Of a stretch of DNA of 64,000 bases, positions 25,899 to 33,940 are shown piece by piece; position 1 is the first letter of the stretch; every line of letters begins with the position of its first letter. Position numbers and translations under genes: made by a program. The notes below the pieces were generated by a model, which did no database searches, was not told the origin of the DNA, and worked only from the letters and a program-made list of their open reading frames with translations. Source of the stretch: Prauserella muralis (GTDB taxonomy: Bacteria > Actinomycetota > Actinomycetes > Mycobacteriales > Pseudonocardiaceae); the NCBI RefSeq assembly GCF_003202285.1, contig NZ_MASW01000014.1:1-64000 (forward strand), read 5' to 3'.

Positions 25899-26324
25899 AT
25901 GGCTGTTCTCGTCGAATACTCGTGCACGTCGTGCCGTGCACGACACGAAGCATGGGTGGAACACCCAATCCCCGCGGCCACCAGCTGCGTGCGGTGCGCG
26001 CGCCCAGCACGCCGCCGGTTCGGAGGTGCGCTGTTGCGCGGTACACCCTCAACCGACGTCGCCCGGCAGCCTGACGGCACAAGCTGCCAGCACGGACCAA
26101 GCATCCCCGGTGCTTGCACGCTCCTCCCGACAGCGGCACGCTCACTGGCCGCACGCGCTCGCGGGGACAATCGCGCTCTGGAAGCGGAGATCGCCCACCA
26201 GGAAGCCGCCATCGCCGCGGGAACGCTCGACCCCACCGCGACGCCGGTCACGCCGTACCACGGCCACCAGCCGCCGCCGACTACCGCTCCCAGAAACGAC
26301 TCCTCACCAGGACCCGGCGTGTAG
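25899..26324 (+). CDS. Zinc-ribbon protein, FmdB-like N-terminus
   Basis: This 141-residue protein starts 4 bp after the MBL-hydrolase gene. The first 45 residues form a small zinc ribbon with two CxxC pairs (YSCTSCRARHEAW and SCVRCARPARRRFGG), like FmdB-family regulatory proteins. The rest is low-complexity and Ala/Pro/Thr-rich, with a short helix-forming stretch (RALEAEIAHQEAAIAAGTLD). Proteins of this kind are found beside oxygenase and amide-degradation operons with unknown function. It may be a small accessory or metal-handling protein. The coding frame agrees with neighbouring codon use, so I think it is real. Confidence 0.6.
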   Translation: MAVLVEYSCTSCRARHEAWVEHPIPAATSCVRCARPARRRFGGALLRGTPSTDVARQPDGTSCQHGPSIPGACTLLPTAARSLAARARGDNRALEAEIAHQEAAIAAGTLDPTATPVTPYHGHQPPPTTAPRNDSSPGPGV

Positions 26325-26376
26325 CGAAACGGAACCCTTGCGACTCACCGCGGGACCGCGCCGCCAGTAGGCCTGT

Positions 26377-26405
26377 CGCCTGTTCCGCGGGCCCAGCAAC
26401 AGGCG
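26377..26405 (+). terminator. Intercistronic hairpin before the alcohol dehydrogenase
   Basis: CGCCTGTT at 26377-26384 and AACAGGCG at 26398-26405 are perfect 8-bp arms with a 13-nt GC-rich loop, 20 bp upstream of the alcohol dehydrogenase start. It could be an attenuator or an operator for a promoter in the 100-bp gap. Confidence 0.45.
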
Positions 26406-26425
26406 TGGCGAGAAAGGAAGAATAC

Positions 26426-27529
26426 ATGTTCGAGGGCCGGATCGCGCAATTCAACGCACCCGAGCAGCCATTTGAGCTGCGGCGCGTCGCGCTACCGTCG
26501 ATTGGACCGGACGAAGTGCTGGTGAAGGTGCACCGAGCCAACATCTGCGGCTCAGACCTGCACGCCTGGCACGGTTCGTTCGTCACCCGCGGGCTCGGCG
26601 GGACGCTACCAACCGTGCTCGGCCACGAGATGGTCGGTTCGGTGGCCGCAACCGGCGAACGAGTCACCGAGGACTCCAACGGCGCGCCGGTGCAGACGGG
26701 CACACGAGTGGTGTTTCCCTACTTCTTTCCCTGCCACCGGTGTCGGAGCTGCCTGGCGGGACGGCGCGTGTCCTGTCAGAAGCTGACGATGGCCATGCTC
26801 GGCGACGCCAGCAGACCACCCTACTTCGTTGGTGGCTACGGTGACTACTTTCTGCTCCCCGCCGGCGCGGTGCTCTACACCGTGCCGGACACGCTGCCTG
26901 ACGAAGTGGTGTCGGGGGTCAACTGTGCGCTGTCGCAGATGATCTACGGACTGGAGCGAGCCGACCTGAGCTTTGGCGAACGCGTCATCATACAGGGGGC
27001 CGGCGGGCTCGGGCTGTTCGCGACGGCGGTTGCCCGCGCCCGCGGGGCCGCGCAGGTCATCGTGGTCGACGCGGTCCCCGAGCGGTTGGAACTGGCCCGC
27101 GCATTCGGAGCTGACGAGGTGATCAGCCTCGCTGATCATCCCGATCCGGCGGATCGTATCCGGCGGGCGCGCAAGTTGACCGACGGCGGCGCGGACGTGG
27201 TGGTAGAGGTGGCCGGCACCCCGGCCGTCGTGCCGGAAGGCCTGAAGATGCTCGCCCAGAGCGGCCGGTACCTGGAAGTCGGCAACATCAACATGGGACA
27301 AACCTACGCAGCCGACCCATCCCGGCTGGTCACCGCGAACAAGAGCGTCATCGGCGTCTCGCTGTACGAACCCACAGCGCTGAGCCAAGCGCTCTCCTTT
27401 CTCGCGGCCAACCAGCACCGGCTCCCGCTGGACCAGTTCGCCACCACGACGTTTCCGCTGGAAGACATCAACGCGGCGTTCGCCGCAGCGGACAGCCGCA
27501 AGGTCGTGCGCGCCAGCATCGTGATGTGA
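26426..27529 (+). CDS. Zinc-dependent alcohol dehydrogenase
   Basis: The 367-residue medium-chain dehydrogenase has catalytic zinc ligands Cys41 (NICGSD), His67 and Glu68 (GHEM). Its structural zinc Cys are at 103, 106, 109 and 117 (CHRCRSCLAGRRVSC), and the NAD site is QGAGGLGLFATAVARARG. It should oxidise a secondary or primary alcohol of the pathway to the ketone or aldehyde. The ATG at 26426 follows AAAGGAAG. The stop is coupled to the aldehyde dehydrogenase start (GTGA overlap), so a primary alcohol taken to an acid by the pair is likely. Confidence 0.9.
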   Translation: MFEGRIAQFNAPEQPFELRRVALPSIGPDEVLVKVHRANICGSDLHAWHGSFVTRGLGGTLPTVLGHEMVGSVAATGERVTEDSNGAPVQTGTRVVFPYFFPCHRCRSCLAGRRVSCQKLTMAMLGDASRPPYFVGGYGDYFLLPAGAVLYTVPDTLPDEVVSGVNCALSQMIYGLERADLSFGERVIIQGAGGLGLFATAVARARGAAQVIVVDAVPERLELARAFGADEVISLADHPDPADRIRRARKLTDGGADVVVEVAGTPAVVPEGLKMLAQSGRYLEVGNINMGQTYAADPSRLVTANKSVIGVSLYEPTALSQALSFLAANQHRLPLDQFATTTFPLEDINAAFAAADSRKVVRASIVM

Positions 27530-29007
27530 GACCACAGCAACGACCATCGACCGGGAAGGCCGCAGCATTGGACCAGCACGACAGAACACAGCACTACATC
27601 GGCGGGCAATGGGTGCAACCCAGCGGGAGAGACCGCATCGCCGTGGTCAACCCGGCCACCGAGCAGGTCATCGGACACGTGCCGGCCGGAACCGTCGACG
27701 ACGTCGACCGTGCGGTGACAGCGGCGCGGAACGCGTTCGATCCCGGTGTGTCCATGGCCGAGCGCCGAGACCGGGTGGCCCGGCTGGTCGCGGCACTGGA
27801 GCCCCGACTGCCGGACATCGCCACCACCATCGGACAGGAGATCGGCGCGCCACTGAAGGTGCAGCGCGGTGTGCAGACCGCCGTGCCCATGGCGATCGCC
27901 AGCAGCTATCGGGACCTGCTCGAGGAAACGAACTTCGAAGAGCAGGTCGGCAACTCATTGGTGATCCGGGAGCCCTACGGGGTGGTCGGGGCCATCACAC
28001 CGTGGAACTACCCGCTGTATCAGGTGGTCGCGAAAGTGCTGCCGGCTGTCGCGGCGGGATGCACCGTCGTCCTCAAGCCAAGCGAGGTGGCACCCCTGTC
28101 AGGGTACCAGTTCGTGGAGGCGGCACACGAGGCTGGCCTACCGCCGGGAGTCCTGAACCTGGTGACGGGATACGGACCAGAGGTCGGCGAGGCGGTAGCC
28201 GGTCATCCCGGAGTCGACCTCGTCTCCTTCACCGGTTCGACGGCGACCGGCAGACGCGTCGCCTCGATCGCCGCGGACACCATCAAGAAGGTATGCCTCG
28301 AACTCGGCGGAAAGTCCGCCAACATCATCCTCGACGACGCCGACCTCGACACCGCCGTCAAAGTCGGCGTGGGCAACGCATTCCTCAACTCCGGCCAGAC
28401 CTGCGCGGCATGGACCCGGATGCTCGTGCCCGAATCACGCTACAACGAGGCGCTCCTGCTCGCCCGCCAGGCCGCACAACGCTACACCGTCGGAGACCCG
28501 TTCGACCCAGCGACCAGACTCGGCCCGCTGGCCTCACAGACCCAGCAAGCACGCGTCCGCGGGTACATCGAACGTGCCGTCGCGGGCGGAGCCCGACTCG
28601 TCACCGGCGGCCCCGAGCCCGCACGCGAGCGCGGCTACTTCATCGCCCCCACCGTGCTCGCCGACGTGCACAGTGCCTCCGAACTAGCACAACAGGAAGT
28701 CTTCGGACCAGTACTGGCCGTCATGAGCTACCGCGATGACGACGAGGCACTCCGGATCGCCAACGACACGATGTACGGGCTCTCCGGCGCCATCTGGTCG
28801 GCGGACCACCGGCGCGCGATCGCCCTCGCCCGCCAGATACAGACCGGGCAGCTCGACATCAACGGCGCCCCCTACAACCCACGCGCACCATTCGGTGGAT
28901 ACAAGAAGTCCGGCATCGGCCGCGAACTCGGTCCCGCAGGCCTCGACGAATATCTCCAGACAAAATCAGTCCAGCTGCCGGACTCGGTCATCAGCCAGCA
29001 AGAGTAG
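27526..29007 (+). CDS. NAD(P)-dependent aldehyde dehydrogenase
   Basis: The 493-residue protein belongs to the aldehyde dehydrogenase superfamily. The catalytic Cys is in NSGQTCAAWTR, the general base Glu in LELGGKSANI, the cofactor site in SFTGSTATGRR, and EVFGPVLAVM and PFGGYKKSGIGRE lie near the end. All key residues are present. The GTG at 27526 overlaps the alcohol dehydrogenase stop; a TTG at 27568 behind GGGAAGG is an alternative that removes 14 residues. It is the last intact gene of the LLM operon; AT-richer DNA (29008-29060) and pseudogenes follow. Confidence 0.92.
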   Translation: MRPQQRPSTGKAAALDQHDRTQHYIGGQWVQPSGRDRIAVVNPATEQVIGHVPAGTVDDVDRAVTAARNAFDPGVSMAERRDRVARLVAALEPRLPDIATTIGQEIGAPLKVQRGVQTAVPMAIASSYRDLLEETNFEEQVGNSLVIREPYGVVGAITPWNYPLYQVVAKVLPAVAAGCTVVLKPSEVAPLSGYQFVEAAHEAGLPPGVLNLVTGYGPEVGEAVAGHPGVDLVSFTGSTATGRRVASIAADTIKKVCLELGGKSANIILDDADLDTAVKVGVGNAFLNSGQTCAAWTRMLVPESRYNEALLLARQAAQRYTVGDPFDPATRLGPLASQTQQARVRGYIERAVAGGARLVTGGPEPARERGYFIAPTVLADVHSASELAQQEVFGPVLAVMSYRDDDEALRIANDTMYGLSGAIWSADHRRAIALARQIQTGQLDINGAPYNPRAPFGGYKKSGIGRELGPAGLDEYLQTKSVQLPDSVISQQE

Positions 29008-29212
29008 TAGGGAAATCTCAGGTTTTCTGGCGCAGCCTAAAATAGAGACATTCCAGAGTTTGTCGCACCGTGGCCATGAAGGCAGGCCGCAGTGTCTGCG
29101 CCGAGTACCGTGCGCGTCACGAGCTGCCGTCGCTTCCTCGTGTCACACCGGGGCGTCGAAAATCTCCTCCGCGCGTAGACCACTGGTGTCTCGGGCCGAG
29201 TGAGCGTGTTGG

Positions 29213-29882
29213 ATGGATGCGGCCGACCAGGATCGTATGGTCGCCGCGGTGAGTACGATGGGAACGCCCACGGAGAACGGCTACGTTCGGGTCAAGGTCG
29301 AACGGGCGGTCGCGGTCCTGACTGTCGACCGGCCACCCGCCAACGCGCTCGACCGGCAACTCGTGGACCAGCTCAGCCGGGCGGCCACCTCACTTGTGCG
29401 GCGGGGAGACGTCGGTGCCGTCGTGATCACCAGCACCCGGTCCAGGTTCATCGCCGGCGCCGACATCAAGATGTTGCGCGGGCTCGATGACTCATTGTTT
29501 CCGAGGTTCGTCAGCGCGATCCAGCGCGGTTTCGACGACTTGCAGCGGCTGCCGATGCCGAGGATCGCGGCGGTCAACGGTCCGGCCGTGGGTGGCGGGC
29601 TGGAGCTGGCCCTGGCCTGCGACCCGCAGTTCGTGGCCGAAGGGACCCGGCTGGGCCTGCCCGAGGTGCGGTTGAGGCTGCTTCCCGGGGCGGGCGGCAC
29701 GCAGCGACTGGTAGAGGCCGTCGGTAAGGGCCCGACGCTGGAGTTGCTCTACACCGGTAGGGGCGGTCATCCCCGAAGAGGGGTTGCGTCTCGGGCTAGT
29801 CGATCAAATGGTGCCGGCGGAACATGCGATCGGCTGGCAGACCTGGGCGGAGCTGGACGCGGCCCCTGTCGGAGGTCAGTGA
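29213..29882 (+). pseudogene. Enoyl-CoA hydratase, single frameshift
   Basis: The first 180 or so residues are a normal crotonase-fold protein: RFIAGADIKMLRGLDD, AVNGPAVGGGLELALACDPQ and LPEVRLRLLPGAGGTQRLVE, with both classical Glu positions kept. An extra G in the run at 29760-29763 breaks the frame. The other frame continues correctly as AVIPEEGLRLGLVDQMVPAE and stops at 29882, before the normal C-terminus. Removing one base would give a continuous domain, so the mutation is recent or is a sequencing error, although the early stop suggests C-terminal truncation too. Confidence 0.8.
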
Positions 29883-30148
29883 GGACAGCACGATCCGCGC
29901 ACTGGTGCTCACCGGAGCCGCAGGCTGTTTCTCGGCGGGCGGGGACGTGAAACCTCCCCGTCCCGAGGCGAAGGCATCGGCGCCCCATCCGCCAGGTTGT
30001 CTGTCGGGGATCGCGCCCTCACCAGGCTGGCGCGCCTGTCGATGCCCACGATCGCCGCGGTGGAGGGCTTCGCGGTCGGCGTCGCCTGGAGCCTGGTGCG
30101 CTGCTGTGACCTCGTCGTCACCGCCGAAGACGCCTTCTCCTCGCACCA
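29866..30148 (+). pseudogene. Second enoyl-CoA hydratase, fragment with frameshift
   Basis: A second crotonase-like stretch follows directly: IRALVLTGAAGCFSAGGDVK in one frame, then, after a shift near 29990, RLARLSMPTIAAVEGFAVGV with WSLVRCCDLVVTAEDAFSS. It ends abruptly at about 30148, where the inverted fragment begins. It covers roughly the first half of the fold. Confidence 0.7.
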
Positions 30149-30278
30149 GCGCCCGACCTCGGTGTCGAGTTCATCCGCCGGTACGACCGAGTTGACCAAG
30201 CTCCACTGGAGAGCTTGCTGAGCGTCGTGGCGCCGACACAACATCCAGATCTCCTTGGCCCGTTTCATGCCGAACATG
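30149..30278 (-). pseudogene. Inverted fragment of a MenB-like crotonase gene
   Basis: On the minus strand this short block reads GMKRAKEIWMLCRRHDAQQA, then LQWSLVNSVVPADELDTEVG and RWCEE, the segment of a naphthoyl-CoA-synthase-like crotonase that follows the SVVG motif. The preceding part of the same protein lies next to it on the plus strand (30279-30404). The block is therefore a local inversion inside one gene. Confidence 0.7.
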
Positions 30279-30404
30279 GCGTACATGTGCGACTTCACGA
30301 TCTCCTCGGACCGGTCAGTGTTCGGGCAGAACGGGCCGCGCGTGGCCAGCACGGCCGAGGGATGGATCGTCAGCCACCTCTGGTCCGTCGTAGGCAGGGA
30401 CGGC
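30279..30404 (+). pseudogene. MenB-like crotonase fragment, plus-strand part
   Basis: The frame reads MCDFTISSDRSVFGQNGPRV then ASTAEGWIVSHLWSVVG, a well-conserved piece of MenB-like crotonases. It then changes into a CaiB-like sequence without its own continuation, which lies inverted at 30149-30278. It is a remnant only. Confidence 0.7.
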
Positions 30405-31322
30405 GGCCGGCTGATCCGCGGTGAGCTATTCGCCGCGGCAAACCACAACAAACACAGCGTGGTCATCGACCTCAAGACCCTGGCAGGCCAGGCCGAGTTC
30501 CTCGACTTGGCGCGGGAGCACGACGTGCTCGTCGAGGGCTTCCGACCGGGCGTGATGAACGAGCTCGGCGTCGGCACGAACGCGTCGCCGAGATCAATCC
30601 CGGCATCGTGTACCGCTCCATCTCCGGCTACGGCAGCCGCGGCGAGCAACTGCCCGGCCACGACATCAACTACCTCGCTGCATCCGGCACACTGTCGTTC
30701 AGCGGGCGCTGGAGCCAGGAACCACGCCGAGGCGTGCCGATGGCCGACCTCGGCTCGTCGTGCTTCGCCTCATCGCGATCTTGTCGGCCCTGTACGAACG
30801 GGCCCCATACCAGCCTAGGCTGCCACCTCGACGTGAGCATGACCGACGTGATGACCGCGTGGGCCGCCGCGCGCGGCGGCCCACCGCTGGAGCGCGGCGC
30901 GGACGACCGGCGCCACCTCTACCCCACCAACGATGTCTCCGCGACCGCCGACGGGGCGCTGGCTCGCCCTCGGCGCCGTCGACGAGCGGTTCTGGGCGCC
31001 GACCCGCGCGGTGCTCGCGACCATCGAGCCTGCGTTCGCCGACACGCGGTTCCCAGGCCTGGGGAACCAGCTGCGACATGGCGACGAGCTACACGCGCTG
31101 CTGCACCGCACATTCGCCACCCGCGACCGGACACCCGGCTCGTGCTGTTCGCCGGAACCGACGCACCGGTCAGCCCGGTCCGCGCGCTCACCGAGGTGGC
31201 CGAGAACAGCGACCTGGGTGCGGACGTTGGACGGAGAACGGCACGTCGTGTTCCCGGTACGACGCGACGGTGAAGCCATGGGACAGCTACGGAACTCCGC
31301 GCCGACGTGGAAGGGAGTCTGA
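30405..31322 (+). pseudogene. CaiB/BaiF (family III) CoA transferase, multiply frameshifted
   Basis: Pieces of a family III CoA transferase appear in order across frames: NHNKHSVVIDLKTLAGQAEF and HDVLVEGFRPGVMNELGVG; then INPGIVYRSISGYGSRGEQL, HDINYLAASGTLSFSGRW and GVPMADLGSS (the conserved ADLGSS/G region); then LDVSMTDVMTAWAA; then WLALGAVDERFWAPTRAVLA. At least four shifts are needed. The N-terminal 50 or so residues are absent, replaced by the crotonase fragment. The gene is dead but was once a CoA transferase of the beta-oxidation set. Confidence 0.75.
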
Positions 31323-31337
31323 TGTGGATTCCGCGTT

Positions 31338-31430
31338 GCCAGGAACCAGGAACGGATTAGCGAAGGCATCCGGTACGTCGCGAACTGGTTCGATGACTAT
31401 TGGTCCGCTCGGGACCGGCTCGACGGATCA
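31338..31430 (+). pseudogene. Acyl-CoA dehydrogenase, N-terminal scrap
   Basis: About 30 codons read ERISEGIRYVANWFDDYWSA then RDRLDG, typical of the first helix of acyl-CoA dehydrogenases of degradation pathways. Similarity is then lost. The following stretch to 31835 (about 400 bp) holds no gene I recognise. Confidence 0.45.
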
Positions 31431-31835
31431 ACCACCACGCGACCACACCGCGCACCACGTCGAGCGCCACTCCTGGCAGATCGCGGTGCAGCCAGCAAGC
31501 GGTGGCTGTGCCCCCGTTCCCGCTGAAGGAGCTGTCGCGTGTCATACTTCAGGTCGGGTTACGTGTCGCAGTCGTGGGGGACACCTGGGCGGTCCAGGGT
31601 CGTGCGCCGCGCCTCCGTATGTCGGCGCGGCGCACCCGGGCAGTGCGGGGCGAGCGGCTGTAACTCGGCTCTCTGCTTGGGTTGACGCTACTGGATATCA
31701 ATCCTCGGTGCTACTTCGCGCCACGGTCGGGGTCTCATGGTCGATGCCCGGTGACATGCCGACAGGTAGCTCACACCTCATCGTTGGTGAGCTCCGCCAG
31801 CCGCAGCCGGAACCATCGACACTGCTCCTGATGAC

Positions 31836-31862
31836 GAACGAAGCTATTCGTATACTTCGTTC
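31836..31862 (-). terminator. Hairpin over the stop codon of the acyl-CoA ligase gene
   Basis: GAACGAAG at 31836-31843 and CTTCGTTC at 31855-31862 are perfect 8-bp arms, with the TAG stop of the minus-strand ligase in the 11-nt loop. It marks the 3' end of the R2lox operon and may be a terminator, although no T-run follows. Confidence 0.45.
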
Positions 31863-33475
31863 ACCGCCAGCCTGCCATCCGAGTGGATACGGCGTAGAGC
31901 CTTCTTGTCGAACTTGCCGACGCTCGTGCGCGGGACCTGGTCAACGAATGCCCATCGTTCCGGCAGCCACCACTTCGGAACCTTGTCGGCCAACCACGAC
32001 CGCAGCTGGTCGGCAGTCGTCTCAGTGCCGTCTCGAAGCACCACGGCGGCAAGGGGTCGCTCCTGCCACTTGGGGTCGGATACGGCGATGACCGCTGCCT
32101 CGACGACGTCGGGATGGCCCATAAGCAGATTTTCCAGCTCAACCGAGGAAATCCACTCGCCACCGGACTTGATGACGTCCTTGGCCCGGTCGGTTAGGGT
32201 GAGGAACCCGTCCGGGCTGATGTTCCCGACATCGCCGGTTCGCAGCCAGCCGTCGTGGAACCTGTCCTCGGCTTCGACACGATAGTACGACCCGGTAACC
32301 CACGGACCACGCACCTCCAACTCGCCGACCGCCTTGCCGTCGCGCGGGAGCACCCTGTCGTCGTCGTCCACCAGCCTGAGTTCGACGCCGCAAACTGGCC
32401 GTCCTTGAGTGGCCCGGTACCGCATTCGGTCTTCCCCTTCGGCGGCGGCCGGGGGCGTCGCGATTGCGCCAAGCGGCGAAGTCTCGGTCATGCCCCATGC
32501 CTGCACGATCGTGACGCCGAACCTCTGCTCGAACGACTCCATCAACGCTCTCGGCACCGCCGAACCACCGCAAGCGACCAGGCGCAACGAGGAGAGGTCG
32601 ATGTCCGGGTTTCGATCGACATGATGCAAGAGGTCATTCCAGATGGTGGGCACAGCGCCGGCAAGCGTCGGGCGCTGCGCCTGGATGATGTCCGCCAGAG
32701 GTTCTGCTTGCAGGAATCGGTCAGGTAGCAGCAGGTCCGCGCCAGCCATCAACGCCGCGTAAGGCAGGCCCCATGCGTTGGCGTGGAACATCGGAACCAC
32801 CGGAAGCACTCGATCGGGTTCCGCGATGCCGAATGCGTTCCCGGAACACGCGGCCATCGAGTGTAGGTACATCGACCGGTGGCTGTACACGACGCCTTTG
32901 GGATCGCCGGTCGTGCCACTGGTGTAGCACATCGCCGCCGCCGCGTTCTCGTCACCGTCCAGCCAGGGAAACTCGGACGACTCGCCAGCCAGCACATCCT
33001 CGTAACGCAGCACCTCCTTGCCGCATCCCGCCAAGGAGGTGATGTCACCTTCTCCGGTCACGAGCACGAACCGCACGGTGTCGAGGCTGGGGAGAACCTT
33101 GGCCATCAGTGGGATGAGCGACGAGTCAACGATGACCGCCCGGTCTTCGGCGTGTGTGGCGATGAACCGAATCTGTTCGGGCGACAGCCGGATGTTGAGG
33201 GTGTGTAGCACGGCGCCCATTGATGGGATCGCCGCATAGGCCTCCAGGTGCTCCTGGTTGTTCCATTGGAACGTCGCGACCCGGTCGTCGTCGGCGACAC
33301 CGAGGCGACGCAACGCGTTCGCCAGCTTGCCACACCGCTCGCCCAGTTCGCGGTAGGAAACCCGCCTGACGCCGTCACCGGTAGCCGTGAGGACTCCACG
33401 ATCGCCGTGGTTCTGCACCACGTGCCGCAGGATCGAGGACACCGTCAGCGGTGTTGTCTGCATGGTGCTGAGCAT
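31844..33475 (-). CDS. Medium/long-chain fatty acid-CoA ligase
   Basis: The 543-residue AMP-forming acyl-CoA synthetase has the P-loop CYTSGTTGDPKGVVYSH, then QAWGMTETSPLGAI and WLRTGDVGNISPDGF, and the lysine motif VPRTSVGKFDKKALRR. The ATG at 33475 follows GGAGGT. It closes the minus-strand operon that begins with an alcohol dehydrogenase and R2lox. It would activate the acid made by the aldehyde dehydrogenase, with the SCP2 protein encoded 11 bp upstream as possible carrier. It is related to the ligase at 23439. Confidence 0.92.
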   Translation of the reverse strand: MLSTMQTTPLTVSSILRHVVQNHGDRGVLTATGDGVRRVSYRELGERCGKLANALRRLGVADDDRVATFQWNNQEHLEAYAAIPSMGAVLHTLNIRLSPEQIRFIATHAEDRAVIVDSSLIPLMAKVLPSLDTVRFVLVTGEGDITSLAGCGKEVLRYEDVLAGESSEFPWLDGDENAAAAMCYTSGTTGDPKGVVYSHRSMYLHSMAACSGNAFGIAEPDRVLPVVPMFHANAWGLPYAALMAGADLLLPDRFLQAEPLADIIQAQRPTLAGAVPTIWNDLLHHVDRNPDIDLSSLRLVACGGSAVPRALMESFEQRFGVTIVQAWGMTETSPLGAIATPPAAAEGEDRMRYRATQGRPVCGVELRLVDDDDRVLPRDGKAVGELEVRGPWVTGSYYRVEAEDRFHDGWLRTGDVGNISPDGFLTLTDRAKDVIKSGGEWISSVELENLLMGHPDVVEAAVIAVSDPKWQERPLAAVVLRDGTETTADQLRSWLADKVPKWWLPERWAFVDQVPRTSVGKFDKKALRRIHSDGRLAVNEVYE

Positions 33476-33486
33476 GGTGACCTCCG

Positions 33487-33894
33487 TTACGCCGAAAGCA
33501 GGTCCTGTCGACCGTCCGCTTCCAGCATCTCACGATATGCCGGGAACAGGGACTTCGCGGCGGGCACAAGTTTCAGGACCTTCGAAGTCGGTCCCTTAGC
33601 GCGGACCTTGCCCTTCGCCAACGCGGTCGCGAGGTTGAGTTCGCCGAGCCAGAACCGGTTTCCGTCGTCGGCTGTCATGAACAGTTCCACAACGGGCTTG
33701 AGATCGGTGGCGCCCGCGTACACTTTGCCGTTCGGCATGTCGACCGTGACGACCGCGTCGGGATCGGTGTACGTGATCTGCAGGATCACCCCTGAGCCCG
33801 ACAGTTTTGGGCCGATCTTGGGATCGGCGAGCCCCTTCTCGAAGACCCCTCCGATGTACTTGTGAACTTCCGCCTCGTCCTTGAACACGCCCAT
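33487..33894 (-). CDS. SCP2 sterol/lipid-carrier domain protein
   Basis: The protein is 135 residues, a single SCP2 domain. Family features are the ILQITYTDPDAVVTVDMPNG strand region, ATDLKPVVELFMTADDGNRF, and LGELNLATALAKGKVRAKGP, the loop over the hydrophobic tunnel. SCP2 proteins bind fatty acids, sterols or acyl-CoAs and hand them to enzymes. The start follows GAAAGGAAA. It sits between the aldehyde dehydrogenase and acyl-CoA ligase genes, which suggests a long hydrophobic substrate for this pathway. Confidence 0.88.
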   Translation of the reverse strand: MGVFKDEAEVHKYIGGVFEKGLADPKIGPKLSGSGVILQITYTDPDAVVTVDMPNGKVYAGATDLKPVVELFMTADDGNRFWLGELNLATALAKGKVRAKGPTSKVLKLVPAAKSLFPAYREMLEADGRQDLLSA

Positions 33895-33940
33895 TGCGAT
33901 TTCCTTTCTTGTGGTGTGAGCCTCTGCTTGGCTCTTGGGA

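Noticed and set aside
31836-31862. Resemblance to a lox-type recombination site (CGTATACTTCG)
   Set aside because: Arms and spacer do not match loxP, and it spans a stop codon at an operon end; a terminator-like hairpin is simpler.
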